DNA from: Clostridiales bacterium
Lineage (GTDB): Bacteria > Bacillota > Clostridia > Christensenellales > Borkfalkiaceae
Assembly: GCA_015055965.1 (NCBI GenBank)
Contig: SVHG01000003.1
Span: 117,094 to 181,093, forward strand
Direction of reading: 5' to 3'
DNA length: 64,000 nt
Each line of letters begins with the position of its first letter. Within the stretch, counting starts at the first letter, position 1. The notes beneath the pieces were generated by a model. It did no database searches. It was not told where the DNA came from and saw only the letters and a list, made by a program, of their open reading frames with translations. The position numbers were made by a program, and so were the translations under genes. This document shows positions 1-9,763 of this stretch, piece by piece.

Positions 1-62
1 AGTATAATATAATACAAATAATTGTTTTCACGATAGTGAAACATGCTTTTCGGAGGAAAAAA

Positions 63-1961
63 ATGGAAAAAATCAGAATACAAGACGATTTATATACCTA
101 CGTTAACCAAGAAACTTTAGACAAATTAGTTATTCCCGACGATCAACCCGCAACAGGCGGTTTCCAAACTCTTGCCGTAGAAGTTGAAAAGTTAATGATT
201 GGCGAATTCAATGAAATGTGCGCTAACAACAGTTATCCCAATTCTTACTTAGAAAATGCATGCAAGCTCTTTAAAATTGCAAAGAATGCAGAAAAGAAAG
301 AAGCAGACGGTATTACTCCCGCTTTAAGAAACGTTGCAATTCTTAACGATATTAAGAACCTTAAGGATTTAAGTGCTTCTTATAAAGCATTAATGTTAAA
401 AAGAATTCCTCTTCCCTTCAACCTTTCAGTTGATACGGATATGAAGAACACCAAGCAACATTGTGTTTGCATTCAAGGCCCAAGCGTTATTTTACCCGAC
501 GCTTCATATTATAAGCCCGAAATGGCTCAACAAAAAGAAATGATCTTAGGCATTTGGACCAACGTTGCAAGAATGATTATTGCAAAAACCGATTTAAGCC
601 CTGAAGATCAAAACAAATACATTGAAGACACCTTAGCATTTGACGCTATTCTTGGTGGATTAGTTAAAACCAGCGAAGAATGGTCTGAATACGTTAAAAT
701 GTATAATCCCACTAAGACTTCAAGAGTTGCATCTTTCGTTAAGACCTTAAACTTAAAGAAGATTTTAAAGTCTTTATTCGATTGCATTCCCGAAACTATT
801 ATCGTAACTGAACCCAGATACTTCAAGAGCTTCGTAACCGTTCTTAACGAAGAAACCTTTGAATTATACAAGCACTGGGCATACGTTAAGGCTATTTTAG
901 CATCTTGCGAGCTTCTTTCTGAAGAATTAAGAGAATTAGGCGGTATGTATTACCGTACTATTGCAGGTATTAAAGCTGGTACTCCTATTGAAAAATTCGC
1001 TTACCACCTTGCTTCAGGTATGTATTCTGAGCCCGTTGGCTTATATTACGGTGAAAAATATTTCGGCGAAGAAGCTAAAAAGGATATTACAGAAATCGTA
1101 TATCAAATTATTGATACTTACAAAACCAGAATTCAAAACAACGATATTTTAGAACCCGCAACTAAGGAAAAAGCGATATTAAAACTATCAAAAATAGGCG
1201 TTAAAATGGGATATCCCGATAAGGTTCAAGATATCTACGCAAAGTTAACCTTTAACGAAAACGATTCTTTATTTGATATCGTTCGCTCTTTAGGTCAAAT
1301 TAGATTATTAGAATCTTTAAGTAAATTAAACGAACCCACTAACCCCGAAAAATGGCAAATGCCCGGTCACATGGTAAACGCTTGCTACGATCCTTTCGTA
1401 AACGACATTACCTTCCCCGCTGCTATTTTACAGCCCCCCTTCTATTCTATTAAGCAAACCAGAAGCGAAAACTTAGGCGGTATTGGCGCAGTAATAGGCC
1501 ACGAAATCTCACACGCATTCGACAGTAACGGCGCAAAATGTGATGAAAACGGTAATATTAACAACTGGTGGACCAAGCTAGACGAAAGAAAGTTCAAATC
1601 TAAAGTTAACGCAATGATTAAGCAGTTTGACGGTATTGAGCTTCCTTGGGGTAAGGTTAACGGTAAATTTATCGTTAGCGAAAACATGGCAGATAACGGC
1701 GGTATGGCTGTTACTCTTGAAATCATGTCTAAAACCGAAGGAGCTTCTTATGAAGAATACTTTACCAATTGGGCTAAGGTTTGGTGTATAAAGGCTAAAC
1801 CCGAATATCTACAGTTACTTCTTAACTTAGACGTTCACGGACCTAGCATTCTACGCGCAAACATGCCTCCTAGAAACTTCCCTGAATGGTATTCAACCTT
1901 CAAGGTTAAAAACACGGATAAAATGTATATTGCACCTAGTAAGCGTGTAGTAATTTGGTAA
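63..1961 (+). CDS. M13 family metallopeptidase (PepO-like)
   Basis: Zinc endopeptidase of the neprilysin/PepO family that cleaves oligopeptides. The zinc-binding HEISH begins at residue 480, followed by the second family motif ENMADNGG with its zinc-ligand Glu near residue 540. The C-terminus (HGPSILRANMPPRNFPEW..., ending in Trp) is typical of M13. The 632-residue length matches bacterial PepO, and there is no signal peptide, so the enzyme is probably cytoplasmic. The frame is open from a GTG at 36, but the ATG at 63 has a clean GGAGG at 52-56, so I start there. TATAAT-like hexamers at 3-8 and 8-13 could be the -10 element. The gene stands alone and ends at a terminator. Family certain; substrate unknown. 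Confidence 0.93.
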   Translation: MEKIRIQDDLYTYVNQETLDKLVIPDDQPATGGFQTLAVEVEKLMIGEFNEMCANNSYPNSYLENACKLFKIAKNAEKKEADGITPALRNVAILNDIKNLKDLSASYKALMLKRIPLPFNLSVDTDMKNTKQHCVCIQGPSVILPDASYYKPEMAQQKEMILGIWTNVARMIIAKTDLSPEDQNKYIEDTLAFDAILGGLVKTSEEWSEYVKMYNPTKTSRVASFVKTLNLKKILKSLFDCIPETIIVTEPRYFKSFVTVLNEETFELYKHWAYVKAILASCELLSEELRELGGMYYRTIAGIKAGTPIEKFAYHLASGMYSEPVGLYYGEKYFGEEAKKDITEIVYQIIDTYKTRIQNNDILEPATKEKAILKLSKIGVKMGYPDKVQDIYAKLTFNENDSLFDIVRSLGQIRLLESLSKLNEPTNPEKWQMPGHMVNACYDPFVNDITFPAAILQPPFYSIKQTRSENLGGIGAVIGHEISHAFDSNGAKCDENGNINNWWTKLDERKFKSKVNAMIKQFDGIELPWGKVNGKFIVSENMADNGGMAVTLEIMSKTEGASYEEYFTNWAKVWCIKAKPEYLQLLLNLDVHGPSILRANMPPRNFPEWYSTFKVKNTDKMYIAPSKRVVIW

Positions 1962-1974
1962 CAAAATAAACGGT

Positions 1975-2018
1975 AAAAAACACCTCTTTAAGTTAAAGGC
2001 TTGAAGAGGTGTATTTAA
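1975..2018 (+). terminator. Terminator after the M13 peptidase
   Basis: Nine-base-pair stem 1980-1988 / 2004-2012 (ACACCTCTT / AAGAGGTGT), flanked by A-rich and T-rich sequence, ending 24 bases before the next start codon. Confidence 0.75.
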
Positions 2019-2035
2019 TCTATATTTAATCAATT

Positions 2036-3031
2036 ATGATAACAAAATCAATTAACGTTCAAAATTTGTGTGTTCCCTGCTATAATTTTTGCAAATATTG
2101 CTTATTATCATGGGATGGCAAAACCATAGGCATAGATTATAAAAGAAGTTTAAATTACGCCAAAAATTTCTATGATTGGTTAAAAAAGAACAAACCAGAT
2201 ATTAAGTTTAGTTATTCTTTTGGCTATTCAATGGAACACCCTGACTTGTTTAACGCCATAAATTTTATGCAAAAAACAAACTCCCCCGGTGGAGAATTTT
2301 TGCAGTTTGACGGAATGAAAAAAAGAAATAATACAGAATTAAAAAATTTTCTTTTTCAACTAAAATCAGCCGGTATTAAACTAATCAATTTAACCTTTTA
2401 CGGAAATGAAACTTTTCATGATAAGTTTGCAAATAGACAAGGCGATTACGCGTTAATGCTTAACACCTTTAATATCGCTTTAGAAATTGGATTAGAGGTT
2501 GAAATTGGCATACCCGTTTTAAAAGAAAATTTATTACAATTAGATGAACTAATAGATGTTTTTGCTAACAAAAGCTCAAATTTATTTTTATTTACGCCAC
2601 ACTCCGGCAGTAGAGGCAAAAATTTATTAGAGCAAAAAATTTCACTTAACGACTATAATTCAATGAGCGAAAAAGTGAAAAAATATTTAAATAGAAACAA
2701 CAATAAAACCCCTTACGAATGGCTATCAAATCCACCCACGGAAGTTAAATACAGAACGCTGCAGCTTTCATTACTTCCGTCTAACATAGTCCAATTAGAA
2801 AACACTCCATTTGAAGAAGTTCTTTCTTATTTAGAACAAATAGATAACGATTATTATTCCGTTATTCCCTCCTTTAACGAATTACTTAAAATTTACTGTG
2901 ATAACAACGATTTACGCTTGTATACTAAAAAAGATTTATACAGAATTTATAGAAGTAAATTCATTGATGAAAATAAATTAAAAATATTAGACGTTACCGA
3001 CGAACGCTATTCCGGTAGCTTTAGATATTAA
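2036..3031 (+). CDS. Radical SAM domain protein of unknown function
   Basis: The N-terminus holds a CX3CX2C iron-sulfur motif (Cys15, Cys19, Cys22; VPCYNFCKYC), the ligand set for the [4Fe-4S] cluster that cleaves S-adenosylmethionine. An extra Cys12 precedes it. The roughly 230 residues after it alternate hydrophobic strands and helices as expected of the partial TIM barrel. The last ~100 residues show no recognisable auxiliary-cluster cysteines. At 331 residues it is a small single-domain enzyme, and no substrate is suggested by neighbours. The ATG at 2036 has no visible ribosome binding site, and the gene sits between two terminators. Alternative starts further in would lose the motif. Radical SAM assignment good; reaction unknown. 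Confidence 0.75.
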   Translation: MITKSINVQNLCVPCYNFCKYCLLSWDGKTIGIDYKRSLNYAKNFYDWLKKNKPDIKFSYSFGYSMEHPDLFNAINFMQKTNSPGGEFLQFDGMKKRNNTELKNFLFQLKSAGIKLINLTFYGNETFHDKFANRQGDYALMLNTFNIALEIGLEVEIGIPVLKENLLQLDELIDVFANKSSNLFLFTPHSGSRGKNLLEQKISLNDYNSMSEKVKKYLNRNNNKTPYEWLSNPPTEVKYRTLQLSLLPSNIVQLENTPFEEVLSYLEQIDNDYYSVIPSFNELLKIYCDNNDLRLYTKKDLYRIYRSKFIDENKLKILDVTDERYSGSFRY

Positions 3032-3033
3032 AA

Positions 3034-3077
3034 AAACGCACTCTTTAGCCTTGGCAAAAGGGTGCGTTTAATTTTTA
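3034..3077. terminator. Bidirectional terminator between convergent genes
   Basis: Long stem 3034-3046 / 3057-3069 (AAACGCAC...GTGCGTTT core) with a run of A before and T after, serving the radical SAM gene and the convergent PAP2 gene. Confidence 0.85.
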
Positions 3078-3087
3078 TGCAGTTTTA

Positions 3088-4092
3088 TTAATTTTTAATT
3101 TCCTCTTCGATTAAGCATGGCTTGGTTCTTTCTACTAAATCGCTGATAGTAATTTTTTTCATTATTTTATTAACGATAAATATAGATAAACAGGTTGAAA
3201 CAAGAGTTATCAAAGCGCCAAAAGTAACGTCCGTTAAAAAATGTGCGCCAACTAAAATTCTACTAAACATTACTGCTAAAACGTAAGCAATTACAACGAC
3301 TACGGTTATAACCTTTTTTGCAAGCGTATTAGTTTTTTCAAACAAAGAAGGAATTAGGATCAACGTTATCACCATTGTACCCGCAGAAGTATGACCTGAG
3401 GGAAAAGACTTAAACCAATCAGATCCTGCATTGTATAAAGTTACTAAATCTGCCTCTATTTCAGGAATTCCCCATTGAAACTGAAACCATTTGCGGTATA
3501 CGGTGAAATCATCCATCATAAACATTGCTCTATATCTAGGTCTACCAGCAAGAGCTTTTAATAAATGAGTTAATACCTGCGAAATCAACGCTGTACCCAA
3601 AACGATAAATGCCCAAACGATCATTTTATTCAAGAATGATGAAGGCAATCTTTGCGTTAAATAAAAGAGTAAAAAGGTCATGCACGCGCCTAATAAAGCG
3701 TAAGCAATCGTATCACCTATTCCGCCAATAAAATCAGTAAAATCTAAATGAATTGCCAAATATTTAAATAGCTTATAATTCATATAGAACAGTAATGCAA
3801 CAGAAATTAAAACTGCAACCACTTGCATAACAATGTTTATAACTGATTTTTCTCTTCTTTTAAAGTTATGAAAAATAAGAGCCGATGCAAAAGCAGTAAT
3901 TAAATATATTGGCATTTCCCCAATAATTTCAAATATTATGCCAAACAAGTTATGCGTGTAATAATTACCCTCTTTTAAAGCTACAAGCTTTTGGCTAATT
4001 TGTAAGTCAAGAAAAGTTCCAACGATAAGTAAAATCAATAAAACGATTAAACAAACGAAAGGAAGCATATTCTTTTTTATTATATCCTTCAT
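3088..4092 (-). CDS. PAP2 superfamily membrane phosphatase
   Basis: Integral membrane phosphatase of the type 2 phosphatidic acid phosphatase family. The three catalytic motifs are present in order: GRPRYR near residue 181, PSGH in SFPSGHTSAG near 233, and SRILVGAHFLTD near 275, which supplies the His nucleophile region and Asp. Several hydrophobic helices lie before and between them, including an N-terminal segment at about 10-30. Likely substrates are lipid phosphates such as undecaprenyl pyrophosphate or phosphatidate, which cannot be told apart by eye. The ATG at 4092 has a GGGGG-type site close upstream. It follows the YitT-family gene by nine bases and is probably co-transcribed with it. 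Confidence 0.88.
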   Translation of the reverse strand: MKDIIKKNMLPFVCLIVLLILLIVGTFLDLQISQKLVALKEGNYYTHNLFGIIFEIIGEMPIYLITAFASALIFHNFKRREKSVINIVMQVVAVLISVALLFYMNYKLFKYLAIHLDFTDFIGGIGDTIAYALLGACMTFLLFYLTQRLPSSFLNKMIVWAFIVLGTALISQVLTHLLKALAGRPRYRAMFMMDDFTVYRKWFQFQWGIPEIEADLVTLYNAGSDWFKSFPSGHTSAGTMVITLILIPSLFEKTNTLAKKVITVVVVIAYVLAVMFSRILVGAHFLTDVTFGALITLVSTCLSIFIVNKIMKKITISDLVERTKPCLIEEEIKN

Positions 4093-4101
4093 TTTATCCC
4101 C

Positions 4102-5031
4102 CTATTTATTAAACATTCCAAACACTTCGCTAACAGAAGAAGCAAAGGCAAAAGTATCCGGATATTTCTTTAATATTTTTTCAAAATCAGCAACTTGTCT
4201 GCTTCTTATTACGCAAATTAACAAAAATTTATCTTTGTTTTCATACATACCCTTTGCCTGCGTAACGGTTACGCTATGACCTAATTTTTCTATTAATTCT
4301 TTAGAAAGCTCAACGGGATGTTCCGTAACGACTTCAAATTTTAATGCTTTTTTTACACCGTTTAAAATATATTCGCAAACCTTACTAAAAATGATTATAT
4401 AAATAAGTGAAAGCAACACGCCTTCAATATCTTCAAATACGAAATAAGATGCAATAATAACTATTGCGTTAACGGTAAATAATAAAATAGACACGTTTGC
4501 GCGCGGTCTTTTCTTTTGAACTAAAGCAACTATTATATCTACACCACCCAAGCTGGCGTTCATTCTAAACATTGCAGCTATTGCTACACCTGCAGAAAAA
4601 CCGCTAATCACAGCGCAAAATAAACGTCTTCCAAAATCAAAATAGGTTTCACCACCAATAGTGACCATAGTATTAAAAAAGCGTAAGCGCTCTGCTTGCT
4701 CTATTTTATCCAATAAAAAGAAGGTTATACACATTAAAGTTACGCTTAACGTTGTGTATACGGCAAAACGCTTTGAAAGACTAAAAAACGACCAAATTAA
4801 AAGAGGGGCGTTTATTAATAACAATACGAAAGAACCGGTGCTAAGCTCATACTTCTTTTCTATCATTGCCAAAATACCGCTTAGCCCACTAGGCGCAAAA
4901 TCATTACCCAAAACAAAAATGTAAGTTGTTAAAGAATAAAAAAGAGTTGCGAAGAATATCACTATCAAACAATTTAATTCAGATATTTTTGATTTATTTA
5001 CCCTTGCGAGAGTATCAATTTTTTCTTTCAT
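4102..5031 (-). CDS. YitT family membrane protein (DUF161/DUF2179)
   Basis: Membrane protein of the YitT family. Hydrophobic helices fill roughly the first 200 residues, including the glycine-rich family stretch around GFSAGVAIAAMFRMNASLGG. A soluble C-terminal domain of about 90 residues (DUF2179-like, FEVVTEHPVELSKELIEKLGHSV) follows. The open frame reaches back to a TTG at 5094, but the ATG at 5031 (MKEKIDTLAR) gives the usual family N-terminus, so I use it; no strong ribosome binding site is seen for either. The transport or signalling role of the family is not established. First gene of a two-gene unit with the PAP2 phosphatase. Confidence 0.82.
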   Translation of the reverse strand: MKEKIDTLARVNKSKISELNCLIVIFFATLFYSLTTYIFVLGNDFAPSGLSGILAMIEKKYELSTGSFVLLLINAPLLIWSFFSLSKRFAVYTTLSVTLMCITFFLLDKIEQAERLRFFNTMVTIGGETYFDFGRRLFCAVISGFSAGVAIAAMFRMNASLGGVDIIVALVQKKRPRANVSILLFTVNAIVIIASYFVFEDIEGVLLSLIYIIIFSKVCEYILNGVKKALKFEVVTEHPVELSKELIEKLGHSVTVTQAKGMYENKDKFLLICVIRSRQVADFEKILKKYPDTFAFASSVSEVFGMFNK

Positions 5032-5242
5032 AAGTAAGTACCGTAAATTTTTAATAAGATAATAATAACACAACGAAATGAAAATGTCACTCAAATAAAC
5101 AAGAACTATTAAATTTAAAAATATTATTTTTAAACTCTACAGTAAATTTTAAAAAAAATATACCTATACTTAAATGATTTAGTAATAGCACTCGCTTTTT
5201 AATGAGTTTTTTATGAATAAATAAATTTTTAATAAAAAATCG

Positions 5243-5272
5243 TTAGTAAATTCATTAGTTTTATGTTATAAT
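5243..5272 (+). promoter_or_regulatory. Probable leuS promoter
   Basis: A perfect TATAAT at 5267-5272 lies 40 bases before the leuS start, with only a weak -35 (TTAGTA, 5243-5248). The 5095-5312 spacer is AT-rich and holds no T-box GGTGGNACCGCG motif, unlike the thrS leader. Confidence 0.55.
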
Positions 5273-5312
5273 ATTTACGTTTAATTATTTGTAAAATTAG
5301 GAGCTTCATTTT

Positions 5313-7748
5313 ATGATGAACATGCAAGAAATCGAAAAAAAGTGGCAGGAACGCTGGGAAAAGGAAAAATCAGCATATTTTAACAAGAAAAACGTTGATA
5401 AAAAGTTCTACTGTTTAGAAATGTTCTCTTACCCTTCCGGCGCAAAGCTTCACGCTGGTCACTGGTATAACTACGGTCCTACAGACAGTTATGCTAGATA
5501 TAAAAAGATGAAAGGGTTTGAAGTTTTCCAACCCATGGGATTTGACGCATTTGGTCTACCTGCAGAAAACTACGCAATAAAAACTGGCGTTCATCCCCAA
5601 GATTCTACAGTAAAAAACATTGAAACCATGGAAACTCAGCTTAAAAATATGGGGGCAATGTTCGATTGGTCTGCAGAAATTAAAACCTGTATGCCCGATT
5701 ATTATAAATGGACGCAATGGCTTTTCCTTAAGCTATACGAAAAGGGACTTGCTTACAGAAAGGAAGCGCCCGTTAACTGGTGCCCTTCATGCGCCACCGT
5801 TTTAGCAAACGAACAGGTAACAGACGGATGCTGTGAGCGCTGCGGTTCTCAAGTTGTTAAAAAGGACTTAACTCAATGGTTCTTTAAAATCACCGACTAT
5901 GCAGAAGAGCTTTTAACCGGACTAGATCAGCTTGATTGGCCCGAAAAGACAAAAGCTATGCAACGCAACTGGATTGGCAAATCAGTTGGTGGCGAAATAA
6001 CCTTTACTGCAGAATCCGGTGATGAATTTAAGGTGTTTACCACTAGAGCAGACACCGTTTTTGGCGTATCTTACGTTGTTTTAGCTCCTGAACATCCTTT
6101 AGTAAAAAAGCTTTGCACCGAAGAATGCAAGGCTGCAGTTGAGGAATATATAGAAAACACCTCTAAGGTAGATGAGATTGAAAGACTTTCTACCGCAAGA
6201 GAAAAAACGGGCGTATTTATCGGCGCTTATGCAATTAACCCCATTAACGATAAAAAAGTCCCCATCTACGCTGCAGATTACGTACTTTATTCTTACGGTA
6301 CGGGCGCAGTTATGGGTGTTCCCGCGCACGATGCAAGAGACTTCGTGTTTGCTAATAAATACGGCTTACCCATTACTCGCGTTATTCACTCAACGAAGGG
6401 CGAAGATACTCTTCCCTACTGTGAAGACGGCGTAATGATTAACAGCAAAAGCTTTGACGGTTTAACCAGCGAAGAAGGTAGATTAGCAGTTCTTAAGGCT
6501 TTAAACGTTAAAGGCAAAGGTGGATCAAAGGTTAATTACAGACTTCGCGACTGGTTGATTTCACGCCAAAGATATTGGGGTGCACCCATTCCCGTTGTTT
6601 ACTGTGAAAAATGCGGTATCGTACCCGTTCCCGAAAAGGATTTACCCGTTCTACTTCCCTATGACGTAGAATTTAAGCCCGACGGCAAGTCACCCCTTGC
6701 TAAACACGAAGGCTTTATGAATACAAAGTGCCCTCACTGTGGCGGTCACGCCGTTCGCGAATCAGACACCTTAGATACCTTCGTTTGCTCTAGCTGGTAT
6801 TACCTACGTTACCCAGATGCAAATAATGAAGATATGCCCTTCGATCCCGAAATAATTAACAAGGTTCTACCCGTTGATAAATACGTTGGTGGCGCAGAAC
6901 ACGCTTGTATGCACCTACTCTACGCTCGTTTTATAACAAAAGCGTTAAGAGATATGGGATACTTAAAGTTCGACGAGCCCTTTAAATCGTTAACCCACCA
7001 AGGCTTAATCCTTGGACCTGACGGTTTTAAAATGAGTAAGAGTCGCGGAAACGTTATTTCCCCCGACGACTATATTAAAACTTACGGTTCAGACGTATTT
7101 AGATTATATTTAATGTTTGGCTTTAACTACGTTGAAGGCGGACCCTGGGATGACGGCGGTATTAAATCTATAGCTAAATTCCTTGAAAGAGTTGAACGTA
7201 TTATCGAAAAGGTTAACGGCTATAAGCTTAACAAAACCTTAGCGTACGAAAAGGAAGAAAAAGAGCTTTTATACGCTCAGCACTACGCAATTAAATGCAT
7301 TGACAGAGATATGGAAATTTTCTCTTTCAATACCGTTGTTGCTCGCTTAATGGAATTCGTTAACGCTATTTATAAATACGATTCTCTTGATAAAGATAAA
7401 AACGTTAAGCTTTTAAAGGAATGCATTAATACCCTAGTATTATTAATTGCTCCTTTAACACCTCACTTTGCAGAAGAAGAATGGTCTAGACTTGGCAACA
7501 AAAAATCTGTATTTACTTCAAGCTACCCCACCTTTGAAGAAAGATACTTAGTTTTAGATGAAACTGAATACGGCATTCAAATCAACAGCAAGATCAGATC
7601 AAAGATCGTTCTTTCTAAAAATTTGACCAACGCGCAAATTGAAGAAGCAGTTTTTGCAGATGAAAAAATTAAAGAATTAATAGAAGGAAAAACGGTAGTT
7701 AAAACTATTATAATTCCTTCACGCCTAGTTAATATCATTGTAAAATAA
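5313..7748 (+). CDS. leuS: Leucyl-tRNA synthetase
   Basis: Class I aminoacyl-tRNA synthetase charging tRNA-Leu. The HIGH-type signature is HAGH at residue 47 ([13 protein letters not shown]) and KMSKS is at 573-577. A CXXC...CXXC zinc ribbon follows in the connective region (NWCPSC...CERCG). The editing domain lies at about 220-400, and a second zinc-type motif TKCPHCGG precedes CSSWYYLR. 811 residues is the normal bacterial length. An AGGAG at 5299-5303 sits nine bases before the first of three closely spaced ATGs (5313, 5316, 5322); the first is taken. It leads an operon with an aminopeptidase and a phosphatase, each separated by two bases. Confidence 0.98.
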   Translation: MMNMQEIEKKWQERWEKEKSAYFNKKNVDKKFYCLEMFSYPSGAKLHAGHWYNYGPTDSYARYKKMKGFEVFQPMGFDAFGLPAENYAIKTGVHPQDSTVKNIETMETQLKNMGAMFDWSAEIKTCMPDYYKWTQWLFLKLYEKGLAYRKEAPVNWCPSCATVLANEQVTDGCCERCGSQVVKKDLTQWFFKITDYAEELLTGLDQLDWPEKTKAMQRNWIGKSVGGEITFTAESGDEFKVFTTRADTVFGVSYVVLAPEHPLVKKLCTEECKAAVEEYIENTSKVDEIERLSTAREKTGVFIGAYAINPINDKKVPIYAADYVLYSYGTGAVMGVPAHDARDFVFANKYGLPITRVIHSTKGEDTLPYCEDGVMINSKSFDGLTSEEGRLAVLKALNVKGKGGSKVNYRLRDWLISRQRYWGAPIPVVYCEKCGIVPVPEKDLPVLLPYDVEFKPDGKSPLAKHEGFMNTKCPHCGGHAVRESDTLDTFVCSSWYYLRYPDANNEDMPFDPEIINKVLPVDKYVGGAEHACMHLLYARFITKALRDMGYLKFDEPFKSLTHQGLILGPDGFKMSKSRGNVISPDDYIKTYGSDVFRLYLMFGFNYVEGGPWDDGGIKSIAKFLERVERIIEKVNGYKLNKTLAYEKEEKELLYAQHYAIKCIDRDMEIFSFNTVVARLMEFVNAIYKYDSLDKDKNVKLLKECINTLVLLIAPLTPHFAEEEWSRLGNKKSVFTSSYPTFEERYLVLDETEYGIQINSKIRSKIVLSKNLTNAQIEEAVFADEKIKELIEGKTVVKTIIIPSRLVNIIVK

Positions 7749-7750
7749 TC

Positions 7751-8995
7751 ATGAAAGACATTTTAAATTTACTTGCAAAATCAAAAACTCCATACCATCT
7801 AACTAACGAAATTAAAAGCATTTTATCCGCTAATAATTTTATAGAATTAGATGAAAAAAAGCCTTTTGCAATCGAGAAAAATGGACGTTATTACGTTTCA
7901 CGTAACGACTCTGCTTTAATTGCTTTTACCGTTGGCGAAAAGGCTAATGGATATAACGTGATTGCATCACATACCGATTCACCTTGCTTTAAAGTTAAGC
8001 TTGGCAAAGCCCTAACCTCTGCGGGAACGGTTAAGCTTCCCGTTGAGCAATACGGCGGTGGATTAAGATACAGTTGGTTTGATAGACCTTTAAAATTGTG
8101 CGGTAGACTTTGCGGTGAAGTAAACGGTAAAATAGTTTCTACCCTTTACCAATCGGATGAACGCTTCGTTATTCCTAGCGTTGCAATTCACTTCCGTAGA
8201 AACGCCAACGATTCTTTTGCAGTTAACGCTCAAACGGACTGCCCCCCTCTATTTGCATTAGGTAATGACGTTGGCTCTTTAAAGGCTCACTTAGAAAAAT
8301 CTTTCCCCGGCAAGCTTTTAGATTGCGACCTATTTTTAGTTTGTGATCAAGAACCATTTACGTGCGGTGTAAACGACGAATTTGCTTGCGCTCCAAGAGT
8401 GGATAATTTAACCAGCTGTTTTGCCTCCATAGAAGCTCTTATAAACGCTAAAAATGATAACTTTATTAACGTTGCGTATTTAGCCGATAACGAAGAAGTG
8501 GGAAGCAGAACTAAACAAGGCGCAGGTTCAAAATTTTTATTTGACGTAATTGAACGTGTAAATCGCGCATTAGGTTATGATACTGAACACTTGCAAACTG
8601 CTTTATCAAGCTCTTTTATGGTTTCTTGCGATAATGCGCATGCAGTTCATCCTAACCACCCTGAATTTTCAGATATGACGGATAGCGTTTTACTTGGTAG
8701 CGGAATTGTAATTAAGCACCACGCAAACCAAAATTACACTACGGACGGACTTAGCTCTGCTACTTTGAAGAATATACTAAATAAAAATGAAGTTCCCTAC
8801 TGTGATTTTTATATGCGTTCAGATATGCCTTGCGGTGGAACACTTGGCGCGATTAGCTCTTCACAGTTATCAATTAGCAGTGTTGATATAGGTATTGCTC
8901 AACTAGCAATGCACTCTGCGGCAGAAACCTTTGCCCTAAAGGATTATTTCACAATGGAAAAGGGGTTAACTGCATTTTTTAACGAAAATAAATAG
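7751..8995 (+). CDS. M18 family aminopeptidase
   Basis: Zinc aminopeptidase of the M18 family (aspartyl aminopeptidase/ApeB type), releasing N-terminal residues from peptides in the cytoplasm. Visible motifs are HTDSP at residues 74-78 with the first metal-binding His, DNEEVGSR with the catalytic and metal-binding acidic residues, and DNAHAVHPNHP near the C-terminal third. 414 residues is slightly short for the family (about 420-470). The start lies two bases after the leuS stop with no clear ribosome binding site, suggesting translational coupling. Confidence 0.92.
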   Translation: MKDILNLLAKSKTPYHLTNEIKSILSANNFIELDEKKPFAIEKNGRYYVSRNDSALIAFTVGEKANGYNVIASHTDSPCFKVKLGKALTSAGTVKLPVEQYGGGLRYSWFDRPLKLCGRLCGEVNGKIVSTLYQSDERFVIPSVAIHFRRNANDSFAVNAQTDCPPLFALGNDVGSLKAHLEKSFPGKLLDCDLFLVCDQEPFTCGVNDEFACAPRVDNLTSCFASIEALINAKNDNFINVAYLADNEEVGSRTKQGAGSKFLFDVIERVNRALGYDTEHLQTALSSSFMVSCDNAHAVHPNHPEFSDMTDSVLLGSGIVIKHHANQNYTTDGLSSATLKNILNKNEVPYCDFYMRSDMPCGGTLGAISSSQLSISSVDIGIAQLAMHSAAETFALKDYFTMEKGLTAFFNENK

Positions 8996-8997
8996 TT

Positions 8998-9639
8998 ATG
9001 ATTGAATTTTTAATTGTAAGACACGGCCATAGCGTAGCAAATGAAAAAGGAATATTTGCAGGGGCGACAGACGTACCTCTTTCTGAAATAGGTAAAAAAC
9101 AGGCCGAGCTTGTAAGTGACTATATTATTGAAAACTACTCTGTTAACGCAATTTACTCCAGCGAGCTTACAAGAGCCAAAGATACGGTAAAAAAAGTAAG
9201 CGAACGTTTAAATGTTCCTATTATTACAAATCCTGCTTTTAATGAAATTTACGGCGGAAAATGGGAAAACGTTACCTTTGAAGAAATTTACAAAAAATAC
9301 CCCGAAGACCTACTAAGATGGCGCAACGATATTGCAAATTCAAAGTGCACCGATGGCGAAAGCTTTTCTAATTTACGCGAAAGAACGATAAACGGCTTAA
9401 AATCTCTTACCGTAAACCATGACGGTGAAAGAATTATTATTGCAACCCATGCTGGCGCGACTAAAGCGATGCTATGCTCCATTATGAATTTATCAGCAGA
9501 AGAATGCGCTAAATTGGACTGGGTTTCTAACGCGTCTATTACAACCGTAATATTTAACGAAGGAAAATTTTCATTAAAGCAATTTAGCTTTGACGCTTAT
9601 TTATCTTCATTAAAAACAACCTTACCAAACAATATTTAA
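8998..9639 (+). CDS. Histidine phosphatase family protein
   Basis: Member of the phosphoglycerate mutase-like histidine phosphatase family. The N-terminal RHGHS (residues 8-12) contains the phospho-accepting His9, and the second catalytic His lies in ATHAG near residue 150. Glu and Arg residues typical of the pocket are in SSELTRAKDT and EIYGGKWEN. Related proteins include CobC-like alpha-ribazole phosphatase and broad phosphatases; no cobalamin genes are nearby, so no specific substrate is named. The ATG follows the M18 stop by two bases in the leuS operon and is likely translationally coupled. Confidence 0.9.
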   Translation: MIEFLIVRHGHSVANEKGIFAGATDVPLSEIGKKQAELVSDYIIENYSVNAIYSSELTRAKDTVKKVSERLNVPIITNPAFNEIYGGKWENVTFEEIYKKYPEDLLRWRNDIANSKCTDGESFSNLRERTINGLKSLTVNHDGERIIIATHAGATKAMLCSIMNLSAEECAKLDWVSNASITTVIFNEGKFSLKQFSFDAYLSSLKTTLPNNI

Positions 9640-9652
9640 TTTTAAATAAACA

Positions 9653-9688
9653 AAAAAAATGAGTTCGTTTTTCGAACTCATTTTTTAT
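9653..9688. terminator. Bidirectional terminator
   Basis: Near-perfect hairpin AAAATGAGTTCG / CGAACTCATTTT around a five-T loop, with A-run and T-run flanks. It separates the convergent leuS operon and thrS. Confidence 0.9.
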
Positions 9689-9763
9689 TGCAAAAACATT
9701 TTACTTTAAACGTAAAAATTATTAAAATTTAAGATTTTATGCGGTGTTTTAAAGAAAATTATA

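Noticed and set aside
36..62. GTG at 36 as start of the M13 peptidase
   Set aside because: It lies upstream of the GGAGG at 52-56, which correctly spaces the ATG at 63.
5095..5312. Possible T-box leader for leuS
   Set aside because: No GGTGGNACCGCG element, AG bulge or terminator is present in the 218-base spacer.
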